A DNA stretch of 64,000 nucleotides, taken from the NCBI RefSeq assembly GCF_007795095.1, contig NZ_CP042218.1, forward strand, positions 2,459,001-2,523,000, written 5' to 3'. The translations under genes were made by a program, and so were the position numbers. The first letter of the stretch is position 1, and each line of letters opens with the position of its first letter. The notes beneath the pieces are model-generated. The model was not told where the DNA came from, ran no database searches, and worked only from the letters and a program-made list of their open reading frames with translations. Origin of the DNA: Luteimonas granuli. Lineage in GTDB: Bacteria; Pseudomonadota; Gammaproteobacteria; Xanthomonadales; Xanthomonadaceae. Positions 31,305 through 39,886 of the stretch are shown here, one piece after another.

Positions 31305-31407
31305 CGCAGGGGGGATGCCCAGCCGGATTCTCCGCGTCCTGCTCCCAGATCCGGCCGCCGGCCATCCATGGCCGGCTCTGGGCATCCCCCCTGCATCCGC
31401 GGCGGGC
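31293..31407 (-). repeat. structured hairpin element A
   Basis: The arms 31293-31322 and 31378-31407 are 30 bp long with two mismatches; the inner 17 bp (31306-31322 with 31378-31394) are perfect. The 55-bp loop, read on the minus strand, shares a 27-base block and a 19-base block with the loop of element B (31561-31611), including CCATGGATGG and GGGAGCAGGACGCGGAG. It is oriented opposite to B. The family is unnamed as far as I can tell. Confidence 0.8.
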
Positions 31408-31530
31408 ACGACCTTTGGTGCGGTCTGGAAGTTCAAGAGCGACGCTACGCCGAAACGGAGAGCGTCATGACCGGGAGCAGCCCGGCTCAGCCGCTCCTGA
31501 CCTTCCCTCCCGAAGCCGCAGAACGTTGGA

Positions 31531-31647
31531 GCCCGTCCCGCGCACAGGGGGTGTGCGGACAGCCGGCCATGGATGGCCGGCGGCCGGCCGATGGGAGCAG
31601 GACGCGGAGACGGCCGGGGGAGCACACCCCCTGTGCGCGGGACGGGC
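31531..31647 (+). repeat. structured hairpin element B
   Basis: Arms 31531-31556 and 31622-31647 are a perfect 26-bp inverted repeat. They enclose a 65-bp loop with the same conserved core as element A, while the arm sequence differs from A. The right arm doubles as the start of a 42-bp tandem repeat. The span 31408-31530 between A and B holds no gene; each half begins with a similar CTCNTGANCTTCC stretch, so it appears to be part of the elements. Confidence 0.8.
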
Positions 31648-31746
31648 AGCGCGGGCCCCAACGGAGCCGCTCCTGAGCGCGGGACGGGCGGCGCGGACCC
31701 CAACTGAGCCGCTCCTGAGCGCGGGGCGGGCTGCGCGGACCCCAAC
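31635..31746. repeat. 42-bp tandem repeat, about 2.7 copies
   Basis: Units begin GAGCCGCTCCTGAGCGCGGG. Full copies lie at 31664-31705 and 31706-31746 (the last one base short), and a partial first copy at 31635-31663 overlaps the right arm of hairpin element B. The period is a multiple of three, so several frames stay open through it, but no start, codon bias or family supports a gene. From 31747 to the aidB-like start at 31895 I see no gene; the promoter of that gene must lie there. Confidence 0.75.
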
Positions 31747-31894
31747 GAGGTGACTTCAAGGCGCGGCGGTGCGCCAGAAGCGCGACAACGCCTACTCAAG
31801 ATCCGGGCAGCGTTCCCCGGAGTTGGGAGATGAACCACGGAGCGTGACGCCAGGGGGTGCTAACGTCCGGAGCGGACCGTCCCGGAGCCGCGCC

Positions 31895-33520
31895 ATGCAG
31901 CCATTCCAGACGCACGAGGTCCGCAACCAGCCGCCTGCCTTCGGTGCACGCGATCTCTGGAGCGAGGATGCCGCGCTGCGCGAGGCGGTGGCGCACGAGG
32001 GCGGCGAAGCGTTCGGCGGCGAAGTCGCCGCCTACGGCGCGCTGGCCGGAGGCGAGCTGCTGCCGCTGGCGGACGAAGCGCACCGCGACCGTCCCCGGCT
32101 GCGGACGCACGATGCGGCGGGCCGGCGCATCGACGAAGTGCGCTTCAACGCCGCTTATCACCGGGTGATGGACATCGCGGTCACCCATGGCGTGGCCGGC
32201 CTGTCCTGGGCGCGTCCCGAGCCCGGCGCGCAGGTCGCGCGCGCGGCCCTCGCGTATCTGCACTACCAGGCCGAGCCCGGCAGCAGCTGCCCGCTCACGA
32301 TGACCCATGCCGCGGTGCCGGTACTGCGCCAGGCGCCGGCGCTGCGCGAATGGGCGGACAAGGTCGCGGCCTGCCGCTACGACGCGCGCGACGTCGCCGT
32401 CGGCGACAAGCCCGGCGTGACGCTCGGCATGGGCATGACCGAGAAGCAGGGCGGCAGCGACCTGCGCTCCAACGCGACCACCGCCACGCCAGCTGCGGAC
32501 GGTGACGGCGCCTACACCCTCGTCGGCCACAAGTGGTTCATGTCGGCGCCGATGTCCGACGGTTTCCTGGTGCTGGCGCAGGCGCCCGGCGGCCTGACCT
32601 GCCTGCTGATGCCGCGCCGCCTTCCGGATGGATCGCGCAACGCCTTGGCGCTGATGCGGCTGAAGGACAAGCTCGGCGACTGGTCCAACGCCTCCAGCGA
32701 AGTCGAGTTCCAGGATGCGCTAGCCTGGCGGATCGGCGAGGAGGGTCGCGGGGTCGCCACCATCCTGCGGATGGTCATGCTCACCCGCCTGGACTGCATG
32801 CTCGGCTCGGCGGGACTGATGCGCATGGCGCTGGCCCGGGCGGTGCACCATGCGCGCCACCGCAGCGCCTTCGGCCGGCTGCTGTCGGAGCAGCCTCTGA
32901 TGCGCAACGTGCTGGCCGACATCGCGATCGAGGCCGAGGCCGCCCTGGCGCTGTCGATGCGGGTCGCACGCGCGGTCGATGCCGCCGGGCGCGACCCGGG
33001 CGAGTCCGCGTTTGCACGCATCGCCACCGCCATCGGCAAGTACTGGATCTGCCGGCGCGCACCGACCGTCGTCAACGAGGCGCAGGAATGCCTGGGCGGT
33101 GCCGGCTACGTCGAGGACTCGCTGCTGCCACGGCTGTACCGGCAGGCACCGCTGAACTCGATCTGGGAGGGCAGCGGCAACATCCAGTGCCTGGACGTGC
33201 TGCGCGCGCTGGCGCGGGAGCCGGAGGCCGGAGAAGCACTGCGTGCGGAGATCGAAGGCGCGCGCGGGCTGCACCCGGCACTCGACGCCGTGGCGGCGAA
33301 TCTGGGCGACCTGCTGGCGGGCGCGGACGAAGCCGGGTCGCGGCGGCTGGCCGGACACCTGGCGCTGGCGCTGCAGGCCTCGGTCCTGCTGCGCTCGGGA
33401 AGCCCGGTGGCGGAGGCCTTCTGCAGGACCCGCCTGGCGGGTGATCACGGTCTGGCGCTGGGTACATTGCCTGCGGGCGTGGACTGCGACGCCCTGGTCA
33501 CCAGGGCCCTTCCACTGTAG
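31895..33520 (+). CDS. AidB-like acyl-CoA dehydrogenase
   Basis: Flavin-dependent acyl-CoA dehydrogenase of 541 residues. The N-terminus (FQTHEVRNQPPAF, then DLWSEDAALREAV) and the length of about 540 fit the AidB/isovaleryl-CoA dehydrogenase-like subgroup. Family motifs include MGMTEKQGGSDLRSN, the RSAFGRLL segment and the C-terminal QECLGGAGYVEDS with LNSIWEGSGN. In E. coli AidB is part of the adaptive response to alkylation; whether this protein has that role is unknown. The stop TAG at 33518-33520 lies inside the REP hairpin that follows. Confidence 0.88.
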   Translation: MQPFQTHEVRNQPPAFGARDLWSEDAALREAVAHEGGEAFGGEVAAYGALAGGELLPLADEAHRDRPRLRTHDAAGRRIDEVRFNAAYHRVMDIAVTHGVAGLSWARPEPGAQVARAALAYLHYQAEPGSSCPLTMTHAAVPVLRQAPALREWADKVAACRYDARDVAVGDKPGVTLGMGMTEKQGGSDLRSNATTATPAADGDGAYTLVGHKWFMSAPMSDGFLVLAQAPGGLTCLLMPRRLPDGSRNALALMRLKDKLGDWSNASSEVEFQDALAWRIGEEGRGVATILRMVMLTRLDCMLGSAGLMRMALARAVHHARHRSAFGRLLSEQPLMRNVLADIAIEAEAALALSMRVARAVDAAGRDPGESAFARIATAIGKYWICRRAPTVVNEAQECLGGAGYVEDSLLPRLYRQAPLNSIWEGSGNIQCLDVLRALAREPEAGEALRAEIEGARGLHPALDAVAANLGDLLAGADEAGSRRLAGHLALALQASVLLRSGSPVAEAFCRTRLAGDHGLALGTLPAGVDCDALVTRALPL

Positions 33521-33576
33521 GAGCGGCTACAGCCGCGACCTGGAGCCGCGCCGGGTCGCCGCTGCAGCTCCTACAG
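33515..33576. repeat. REP-like hairpin between convergent genes
   Basis: CTGTAGGAGCGGCTACAGCC (from 33515) pairs imperfectly with the reverse complement of the segment ending at 33576 (CTGTAGGAGCTGCAGCGGCG read on the minus strand). The TAG in each arm is the stop codon of one flanking gene: 33518-33520 for the acyl-CoA dehydrogenase and 33571-33573 for the ABC transporter. It is also well placed as a two-way terminator. Confidence 0.8.
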
Positions 33577-35391
33577 CTCGGCGGGAGGTGCGGCATCCAG
33601 GAACTGCAGCCGCGCGAGTTCCGCGTAGAGGCCGCCCTGCGCAAGCAGCTCCGCATGCGTGCCCTCGGCGACGATGCGGCCGTGGTCCATGACCACGATG
33701 CGGTCGGCGCGGAGCACGGTGGCCAGGCGGTGCGCCACCACGATCGTGGTCCGGCCTTCCATCAGCCGTTCGAGGGCGTGCTGCACGGCACGCTCGCTCT
33801 GCGCGTCGAGGGCCGACGTCGCCTCGTCGAGCAGCAGCACCGGCGCGTCGCGCAGCAGGGCACGGGCGATGGCGACGCGCTGCTGCTGGCCGCCCGACAG
33901 CCGTGCGCCGCGTTCGCCCAGCTCGGAGGCATAGCCGCCGGGCAGGGCGCTGATGAAGTCGTGCGCCTCGGCCGCGCGCGCGGCGGCCTCGACCTCGGCG
34001 TCGCTGGCGTCCAGCCGGCCGTAGCGGATGTTGTCTGCGGCGCTGGCGGCGAAGATGGTCGGGCGTTGCGCGACCAGGGCCATGGCGCCGCGCAGTTCGA
34101 CCGGATCCAGCGCGCGCAGGTCGATGCCGTCCAGCGACACGCTGCCCGACTGCGGGTCGTGGAAGCGCTGCAGGAGCGCGAACACCGTGCTCTTGCCGGC
34201 GCCCGAGGGGCCGACCAGGGCCACGGTCTCGCCGGGTGCCACCTCCAGGCTGAAGCCGTCCAGTGCCGCGGTCGTGGGCCGGGTGGGGTAGTGGAAGACG
34301 ACGTCGCGCATGGCCACGGCCCCGCGCACCGGCCGCGGCAGGGCGCGCGGCGCGGCGGGTGCCACGATCGACGCCTGCTCGTCGAGCAGCTCGCCGATCC
34401 GGCCCATGCCGCCGGCCGCCTTCTGCAGTTCGTTCCAGACCTCGGCCAGCGCGCCCACCGAGCCGGCGCCGAACATCGCGTACAGCACGAACTGGCCCAG
34501 GGTGCCGGCGCTCATGCGGCCGTCGGCGACGTCGTGCGCGCCCAGCCACAGCACCAGGGTGATGGCGCCGAACACCACCGAGATCGCCACCGCGGTCACC
34601 AGTGCCTGGACGCCGATCCGCTTGCGTGCGACCGCGACGGCCGTCGCCACCGCGGCACCGAACCGGGCGCGTTCGTGGCCTTCGCGCGCGTGCGACTGCA
34701 CGGTGTCGATCGCGCCCAGGGTTTCGGTGGCCAGCGCGTTGGCGTCGGCTACGCGGTCCTGGCTCTGGCGCGAGATCTTCTGCAGCCGGCGCCCGCCGAG
34801 CACCAGCGGCAGCACCGCCAGCGGGATGCCGACCAGGGTCCAGGCCGCAAGCCGCGGGCTGGTCACCACCAGCATCGCCACGCTGCCCAGTACCATCACG
34901 ACACTGCGCAGGGCCACCGACATGCTGGTGGCGACCACGCCGCGCAGCAGTTCGGTGTCGGCGGTCAGGCGCGAGACCAGCTCGCCGCTGCGGCTGCGCT
35001 CGAAGAAGGCCTGGTCCAGCGTCACCAGGTGGCCGAAGAGCCGGGTGCGCAGGTCGGCGACCACGCGCTCACCCAGCAACGAGACGAAGAAGAAGCGCGC
35101 AGCGGTCGCGATCGCCAGCGCCAGCGTCACCAGGAACAGCAGCACGAAGGCGGCATCGATGCCGGCGCCGCTGGCGAAGCCGTCGTCGATCATCCGCCGT
35201 ACCGCGATGGGCAGGCTCAGCGTGGCCGTGCTCGAAGCCACCAGCGCCACCAGCCAGGCCAGCAACAGCCCCCTGTGGCGGGCCAGGAAGGGCCACAGGG
35301 GGCGCAGCGAGGACAGCGGGGCCCTGGTCCTGGCGGGCGCGTCGCCGGTGTCGTCCGGCGGCGGCGTGGAGGTGCGTGCGAACTTGACCAT
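33571..35391 (-). CDS. ABC exporter, fused membrane and ATPase domains (MsbA-like)
   Basis: A 606-residue half-transporter that would act as a homodimer. Six membrane helices lie in residues about 35-330 (for example LLLAWLVALVASSTATL), followed by the nucleotide-binding domain with Walker A GPSGAGKS, the signature LSGGQQQRVAIARA and Walker B VLLLDEATSALD, then the switch His in VVAHRLATV. The substrate (lipid, drug or peptide) is unknown. It follows yigZ on the same strand: the start ATG overlaps the yigZ stop. The stop codon lies inside a REP hairpin. Confidence 0.9.
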   Translation of the reverse strand: MVKFARTSTPPPDDTGDAPARTRAPLSSLRPLWPFLARHRGLLLAWLVALVASSTATLSLPIAVRRMIDDGFASGAGIDAAFVLLFLVTLALAIATAARFFFVSLLGERVVADLRTRLFGHLVTLDQAFFERSRSGELVSRLTADTELLRGVVATSMSVALRSVVMVLGSVAMLVVTSPRLAAWTLVGIPLAVLPLVLGGRRLQKISRQSQDRVADANALATETLGAIDTVQSHAREGHERARFGAAVATAVAVARKRIGVQALVTAVAISVVFGAITLVLWLGAHDVADGRMSAGTLGQFVLYAMFGAGSVGALAEVWNELQKAAGGMGRIGELLDEQASIVAPAAPRALPRPVRGAVAMRDVVFHYPTRPTTAALDGFSLEVAPGETVALVGPSGAGKSTVFALLQRFHDPQSGSVSLDGIDLRALDPVELRGAMALVAQRPTIFAASAADNIRYGRLDASDAEVEAAARAAEAHDFISALPGGYASELGERGARLSGGQQQRVAIARALLRDAPVLLLDEATSALDAQSERAVQHALERLMEGRTTIVVAHRLATVLRADRIVVMDHGRIVAEGTHAELLAQGGLYAELARLQFLDAAPPAEL

Positions 35392-35981
35392 CAGCCATTG
35401 TCGCCCATGCGCGCGCGGTCGCGGGTGGCATCGCGCAGGCGCGCGGCCAGGGCGTCGAGCAGCGCGGCCGGCAGGCGCAGGCGGAAGCGCACGCCCTCGG
35501 CGCTGAACTCCTCGTCCAGTTTCTCGGCGTCGAAGGCCGGCAGGGCGGCGTGTACGGCGGCGATGTCGGCGAAGGGGCACTCCACGTCGACTTCCGCCAT
35601 CTCCACGACTTCGCGCCGCGCCGCGGTGCGCAGGCACTCGGCGGCGGCCCCCCCATACGCCCGCACCAGGCCGCCGGCGCCGAGCTTGATGCCGCCGTAC
35701 CAGCGCGTCACCACCACGACCACACCGTCGAGGCCCTGGCCGTCGATGGCCGCGAGGATCGGCCGGCCGGCGGTGCCGGCGGGCTCGCCGTCGTCGCTGG
35801 AGCGGTAGGCGCTGCCGATGCGCCAGGCCCAGCAGTTGTGCGTGGCGTCGGCGACCGAGGCCTCCGCGATGAAGGCCGCGGCGGCGTCGGCATCCCCGAT
35901 CGGCGCGGCCCCGGCCAGGAAGCGGCTGTGCTTGACGATGAGTTCGTGGGTCGCGGGTGCGGCCAGGGTGGTGGTGCTCAT
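35391..35981 (-). CDS. yigZ: YigZ/IMPACT family protein
   Basis: A 196-residue IMPACT/UPF0029 protein of unknown biochemical role. Family motifs are KHSRFLAGAAP, HNCWAWRIG, DDGEPAGTAGRPIL and VVVVTRWYGGIKLGAGGLVRAYG. An RMP-like C-terminal domain follows. The stop overlaps the start of the ABC exporter gene (TGATG), so the two are translated together. It diverges from the GGDEF-EAL gene. Confidence 0.92.
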   Translation of the reverse strand: MSTTTLAAPATHELIVKHSRFLAGAAPIGDADAAAAFIAEASVADATHNCWAWRIGSAYRSSDDGEPAGTAGRPILAAIDGQGLDGVVVVVTRWYGGIKLGAGGLVRAYGGAAAECLRTAARREVVEMAEVDVECPFADIAAVHAALPAFDAEKLDEEFSAEGVRFRLRLPAALLDALAARLRDATRDRARMGDNG

Positions 35982-36150
35982 TCCTCGGCCATCATGCCCG
36001 GGTCGCCGGGCAGCGGGAAAGCATCCATCCGCGTGAGGGTAAGCGCTGCGCGGGGGGGGCGGGAAGCCCGTGCGTTCGGCCGGGATGCCGGGCATCATTG
36101 CGCCAACGGTCGCGGGGAGCGTCCGCCAACTGGATGAGGGAACCTCGCGA

Positions 36151-39036
36151 GTGCAGGCTCTGGTGGACATCCCTGTGCCCTTGTCGCCGCGCGAAACGGA
36201 TCTCGCGGGGCTGGCCGGCATGCTCGCGGAATCGTTGCCCACCGGTTCTGGCGTCGTCGTGTGCTGGGACGACGCGCGCCTGGGCGCCGGCTGTTCCGGC
36301 GTCGACGGTGTATCGGACACCCTCCGCCTGCGCGCAGGGCGACTGATGATGGGCGACCGGGACGGGACGGAATCCTCCGATGGGGCGATGGTCGACGAGG
36401 CCTGGCGCGACGGGAGGACGCGGGTGGCGATCGTGGCGCGGCTGTCGGACGCGCTGACGCCGGCATCGCTCGACGCCTGGCGCGCGCTGGCCCGGCGCGT
36501 GGTCTCGGCCACCCTGGCGTCGGCCAGGGCCGAGGTGCAGGTCGAATCCCTGCGCAAGTCCGAGCGGCTGCAGCAGGCGCTGTACGAGATCGCCAACCTC
36601 GCCGGCGCCGGACTCGAGATGCAGGAGGTGCTGAAGTGCATCCACGGCGTCGTCGGCCGTCTGATGTCGGCGGAGAATTTCTACATCGTGCTGTTCGACG
36701 ATGTTCGCGGCACGACGCGTTTCCTGTACTTCGCGGACCGCCTGGACCCCTGGATCGCCGACCCCGACGTCGAGATCCCGCTGGCCGAGATGCCCAACAG
36801 CCTGACCGTGGCCCTGCTGCTCCATGGCCAGCCCCTGCGCGGGCCCTCGGAGACGATCCGCAAGCGGCTGGCGGTGGACGACGGGGTCGCCCACGGTCCC
36901 GACGCCGCGGACTGGCTGGGCGTGCCCATGCGTCGCGACGCCCGGGTGAGCGGCGCGATCGTGGTCCAGAGCTACGACCAGCCTGCCTGCTACACCGACG
37001 AGGACCGCGCGCTGCTCGAGTTCGTGGCCCAGCACATCCTCACCGCGCTCGACCGCAAGCACGCCCAGGCCGAGCTCGAGCGCCGCGTGGATGCCCGCAC
37101 CCGCGAACTGCAGCAGGCCAACGAGGTGTTGCAGGCCGAGATCATCGAACGCCAGCGCGCCGAACGCCTGCAGCGCGCGCTGTTCCGCATCAGCGAACTG
37201 TCGTTCACCGCCGGCAGCGTCGAACGCTTCTACAGCGACCTGCACGCGGTGGTCGGCGAACTGCTCTACGCGCGCAATTTCTACATCGCCCTGGTCTCCG
37301 GAGACGGCGACCACATCGAGTTCCCGTACTCGGTCGACGAGCGCGACATCGTGCGCCAGCCGCGGCGGATGATGCGCGGCCTGAGCGAGTACGTGATCAA
37401 CAACGGCCGGGCCCTGCTCGCCGACCACGAGGTGATCGAGCGCCTGGAGGCCGCGGGCGAGCTGCGCCACCACGGGACGCTGGCGCACTGCTGGCTGGGC
37501 GTGCCGCTGCTGCGCGACGGCGTGGTGGTGGGCGTGATCGCGGTGCAGAGCTATTCGCCGGACATCATGTTCAGCGCCCAGGACCAGCGACTGCTGACCT
37601 TCGTCGCCCACCACATCGGCGGCGCGCTGGCGCGCAAGCGCTCGCAGGACCACCTGAAGGCCGCGCACGCCGAGCTCGAGGACCGCGTGGATGCGCGCAC
37701 GCGCGAACTGGAAGAGACGAACCGCGAACTCCGGGCACAGGTGTCCGAACGCATCCGCGCCGAGCAGCGCCTGATCCACCAGGCGCGGCACGACCATCTC
37801 ACCGGACTGCCGAACCGGACCCGCCTGCTCGAAAGCCTCGACACCGCCATCGTCCAGACGCGCGCGCAGGAGCGGGGGCCGTTCGCGGTCCTGTTCCTCG
37901 ACCTCGACCGGTTCAAGCTGGTCAACGACAGCGTCGGCCACGCCGCCGGCGACGAGATGCTGGTCGAGGCCGGTCGCCGGATCGCGCGCATGCTGCGCGA
38001 GGGCGACGTGGTCGCCCGACTGGGCGGCGACGAATTCGCGGTGCTGCTGGGTGAGGCCGGCGACGCGGCGGCGGCGCGCGCGGTGGCCGCGCGCATCCTC
38101 AACGAACTCGGCAAGCCGATGTGGATCGCCGGGCGCGAGCTGTTCCCTTCGGCTTCGGTCGGCATCGCCATGTGGCAGCCACGCTACGAGCAGGGCGAGG
38201 ACCTGCTGCGCGACGCCGACGCGGCGATGTACCGCGCCAAGGCGCTGGGCCGGGACCGCAGCGAGCTGTTCGACGAGCGCATGCGCGCCGAGGCCACGCG
38301 CCTGCTCGATCTCGAGGCCGACCTGCGCCGAGCGATCCTGGCCGACGCCTTCGAGCCCTGGTTCCAGCCCATCGTCGACCTGGCCAGCGGCGAGGTGGTG
38401 GGCCACGAGGCGCTGCTGCGCTGGAACCACGATACCCGGGGACCGCTGCCGCCGGACGCATTCATCGGCGTGGGCGAGGACACCGGCCTGATCGAGCAGG
38501 TCGACTGGCTGGTCTACCGGCGTGCGTTCCAATGGATGACGCGGCACCGCGAGGGCTATGTCTCGATCAACGTCTCCCCGCGGCACTTCCATTCCGACAA
38601 CTTCGCCGAGCGCCTGCTGCAGCTGCTCGAGGAGACCGGAGCGGAGCCATCGCGGCTGCGCATCGAGATCACCGAGGTGGCGCTGCTCGACGATGCACCG
38701 CGCGCGCTGCGCATGCTGCGTACGCTGCGCGGGCGCGGCGTGTTCGCGCTGCTGGACGACTTCGGCACCGGTTTTTCGGCGCTGTCCTACCTGCACCGCT
38801 TCCCGATCCACGCGCTGAAGATCGACCAGAGCTTCGTCGCCGGGCTCGACGACGCAATGCATCCGGAAAGCCTGGCACTGGTGCGCGCGATCCTCGCCCT
38901 GGCCGGCACGCTGGGCATCGCCACCATCGGCGAGGGCGTGGAGACCGAGGCGCAGGCCGACGTGTTGCGCCAGCTGGGCTGCACCATGGGCCAGGGTTTC
39001 CTGTTCGGCCGGCCGATGCCGGCGCCCGGGGACTGA
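36151..39036 (+). CDS. GAF-GAF-GGDEF-EAL cyclic-di-GMP signalling protein
   Basis: About 961 residues and no membrane helix. Two GAF-like sensor domains (about 160-300 and 360-500) are each followed by a coiled coil containing RVDARTREL; these blocks look like an internal duplication. Then come a GGDEF domain (about 540-700) with intact GGDEF and the inhibitory I-site RxxD as REGD five residues earlier, and an EAL domain (about 725-955) with HEALLRW, DDFGTGFS and later catalytic motifs. Both cyclase and phosphodiesterase halves look active. The start is uncertain: GTG at 36151 follows a GAGGG site; a GTG at 36070 would add 27 residues. Confidence 0.9.
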   Translation: MQALVDIPVPLSPRETDLAGLAGMLAESLPTGSGVVVCWDDARLGAGCSGVDGVSDTLRLRAGRLMMGDRDGTESSDGAMVDEAWRDGRTRVAIVARLSDALTPASLDAWRALARRVVSATLASARAEVQVESLRKSERLQQALYEIANLAGAGLEMQEVLKCIHGVVGRLMSAENFYIVLFDDVRGTTRFLYFADRLDPWIADPDVEIPLAEMPNSLTVALLLHGQPLRGPSETIRKRLAVDDGVAHGPDAADWLGVPMRRDARVSGAIVVQSYDQPACYTDEDRALLEFVAQHILTALDRKHAQAELERRVDARTRELQQANEVLQAEIIERQRAERLQRALFRISELSFTAGSVERFYSDLHAVVGELLYARNFYIALVSGDGDHIEFPYSVDERDIVRQPRRMMRGLSEYVINNGRALLADHEVIERLEAAGELRHHGTLAHCWLGVPLLRDGVVVGVIAVQSYSPDIMFSAQDQRLLTFVAHHIGGALARKRSQDHLKAAHAELEDRVDARTRELEETNRELRAQVSERIRAEQRLIHQARHDHLTGLPNRTRLLESLDTAIVQTRAQERGPFAVLFLDLDRFKLVNDSVGHAAGDEMLVEAGRRIARMLREGDVVARLGGDEFAVLLGEAGDAAAARAVAARILNELGKPMWIAGRELFPSASVGIAMWQPRYEQGEDLLRDADAAMYRAKALGRDRSELFDERMRAEATRLLDLEADLRRAILADAFEPWFQPIVDLASGEVVGHEALLRWNHDTRGPLPPDAFIGVGEDTGLIEQVDWLVYRRAFQWMTRHREGYVSINVSPRHFHSDNFAERLLQLLEETGAEPSRLRIEITEVALLDDAPRALRMLRTLRGRGVFALLDDFGTGFSALSYLHRFPIHALKIDQSFVAGLDDAMHPESLALVRAILALAGTLGIATIGEGVETEAQADVLRQLGCTMGQGFLFGRPMPAPGD

Positions 39037-39112
39037 TGGTCGACGGCCGTCGACGCGGAGCCCACCCCGGCAGGATCAGGCTCGGGGCATCCGAAAGCCT
39101 CGAGGTGGCGGC

Positions 39113-39886
39113 ATGGACAAGAATGCGTCCAGGCGTCGGCGCACACTGCGCGGCTGGCTGCTCTGCCTGGCCTGCCTGCCCGGCGTCGCGTGCACGGAGC
39201 CGGCGCGGCCGCCGGACGATCCCACCGCGGATGCGCGCCGGGCGATGGTGGAGCGCCAGCTGGCCGCGCGCGGCATCGACGACCGCCGCGTGCTGGAAGC
39301 CATGCGCACGGTGCCGCGGCACCGGTTCGTGCCGCTGTCCGAAGCCCCTGCGGCCTACCAGGACCGGCCGCTGCCGATCGGCCACGGGCAGACCATTTCG
39401 CAGCCCTACATCGTCGCGCTGATGACGCAGCTGGCGCTGCCGGCGCCGGACGACCGCGTACTCGAGATCGGGACCGGGTCCGGATACCAGGCGGCGGTGC
39501 TGTCGCGGCTCGCGGGCGAGGTGTACACGATCGAGATCGTGGCGCCCCTGGCCCAGGAGGCGGCGCGGGTGCTGCACGAACTGGATTACGACAACGTCAC
39601 CGTGCGTGCCGGCGATGGTTACGGCGGCTGGCCGGACGAAGCCCCCTTCGACGTGATCGTCGTGACCGCGGCGCCCGAGCGCATCCCGCAGCCGCTGCTG
39701 GACCAGCTGAAGCGCGGCGGCCGGCTGGTGGCGCCGGTCGGGCCGGCGGGCGCGACGCAGGAACTGCGCGTGGTCGAAAAGCGGGCGGACGGCTCGCTGC
39801 ACACCGTGCGCGCGATCCCGGTGCGCTTCGTGCCGTTCACCGGTGAGGCGGCCGAGCGCGACCGTCGGGCCGGCGATCCGCGCTGA
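39113..39886 (+). CDS. pcm: protein-L-isoaspartate O-methyltransferase with export signal
   Basis: A PCMT-family SAM methyltransferase of 257 residues that repairs isoaspartyl damage. The core has MVERQLAARGIDD, VPRHRFVP, GHGQTISQPYIVALM and the SAM motif VLEIGTGSGYQAA. Unlike cytosolic Pcm it begins with a basic segment and hydrophobic stretch ending in a cysteine (RRRRTLRGWLLCLACLPGVAC), which reads as a signal peptide, perhaps a lipoprotein one. A start at the in-frame ATG 39245 would give a normal cytosolic form, but it lacks a ribosome binding site. The stop abuts that of the converging aldehyde dehydrogenase (TGATCA). Confidence 0.88.
   Translation: MDKNASRRRRTLRGWLLCLACLPGVACTEPARPPDDPTADARRAMVERQLAARGIDDRRVLEAMRTVPRHRFVPLSEAPAAYQDRPLPIGHGQTISQPYIVALMTQLALPAPDDRVLEIGTGSGYQAAVLSRLAGEVYTIEIVAPLAQEAARVLHELDYDNVTVRAGDGYGGWPDEAPFDVIVVTAAPERIPQPLLDQLKRGGRLVAPVGPAGATQELRVVEKRADGSLHTVRAIPVRFVPFTGEAAERDRRAGDPR

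Noticed and set aside
31635-31746. CRISPR-like repeats
   Set aside because: Units are directly adjacent with no spacers and no cas genes nearby.
31194-31753. Open frames over the 42-bp repeats encoding 14-residue repeats
   Set aside because: The period is a multiple of three so frames stay open on both strands. No start site, no homology and the sequence is explained by hairpins and tandem copies.
35992-38862. Long minus-strand open frame opposite the GGDEF-EAL gene
   Set aside because: Shadow of the true gene; no domain and atypical composition.
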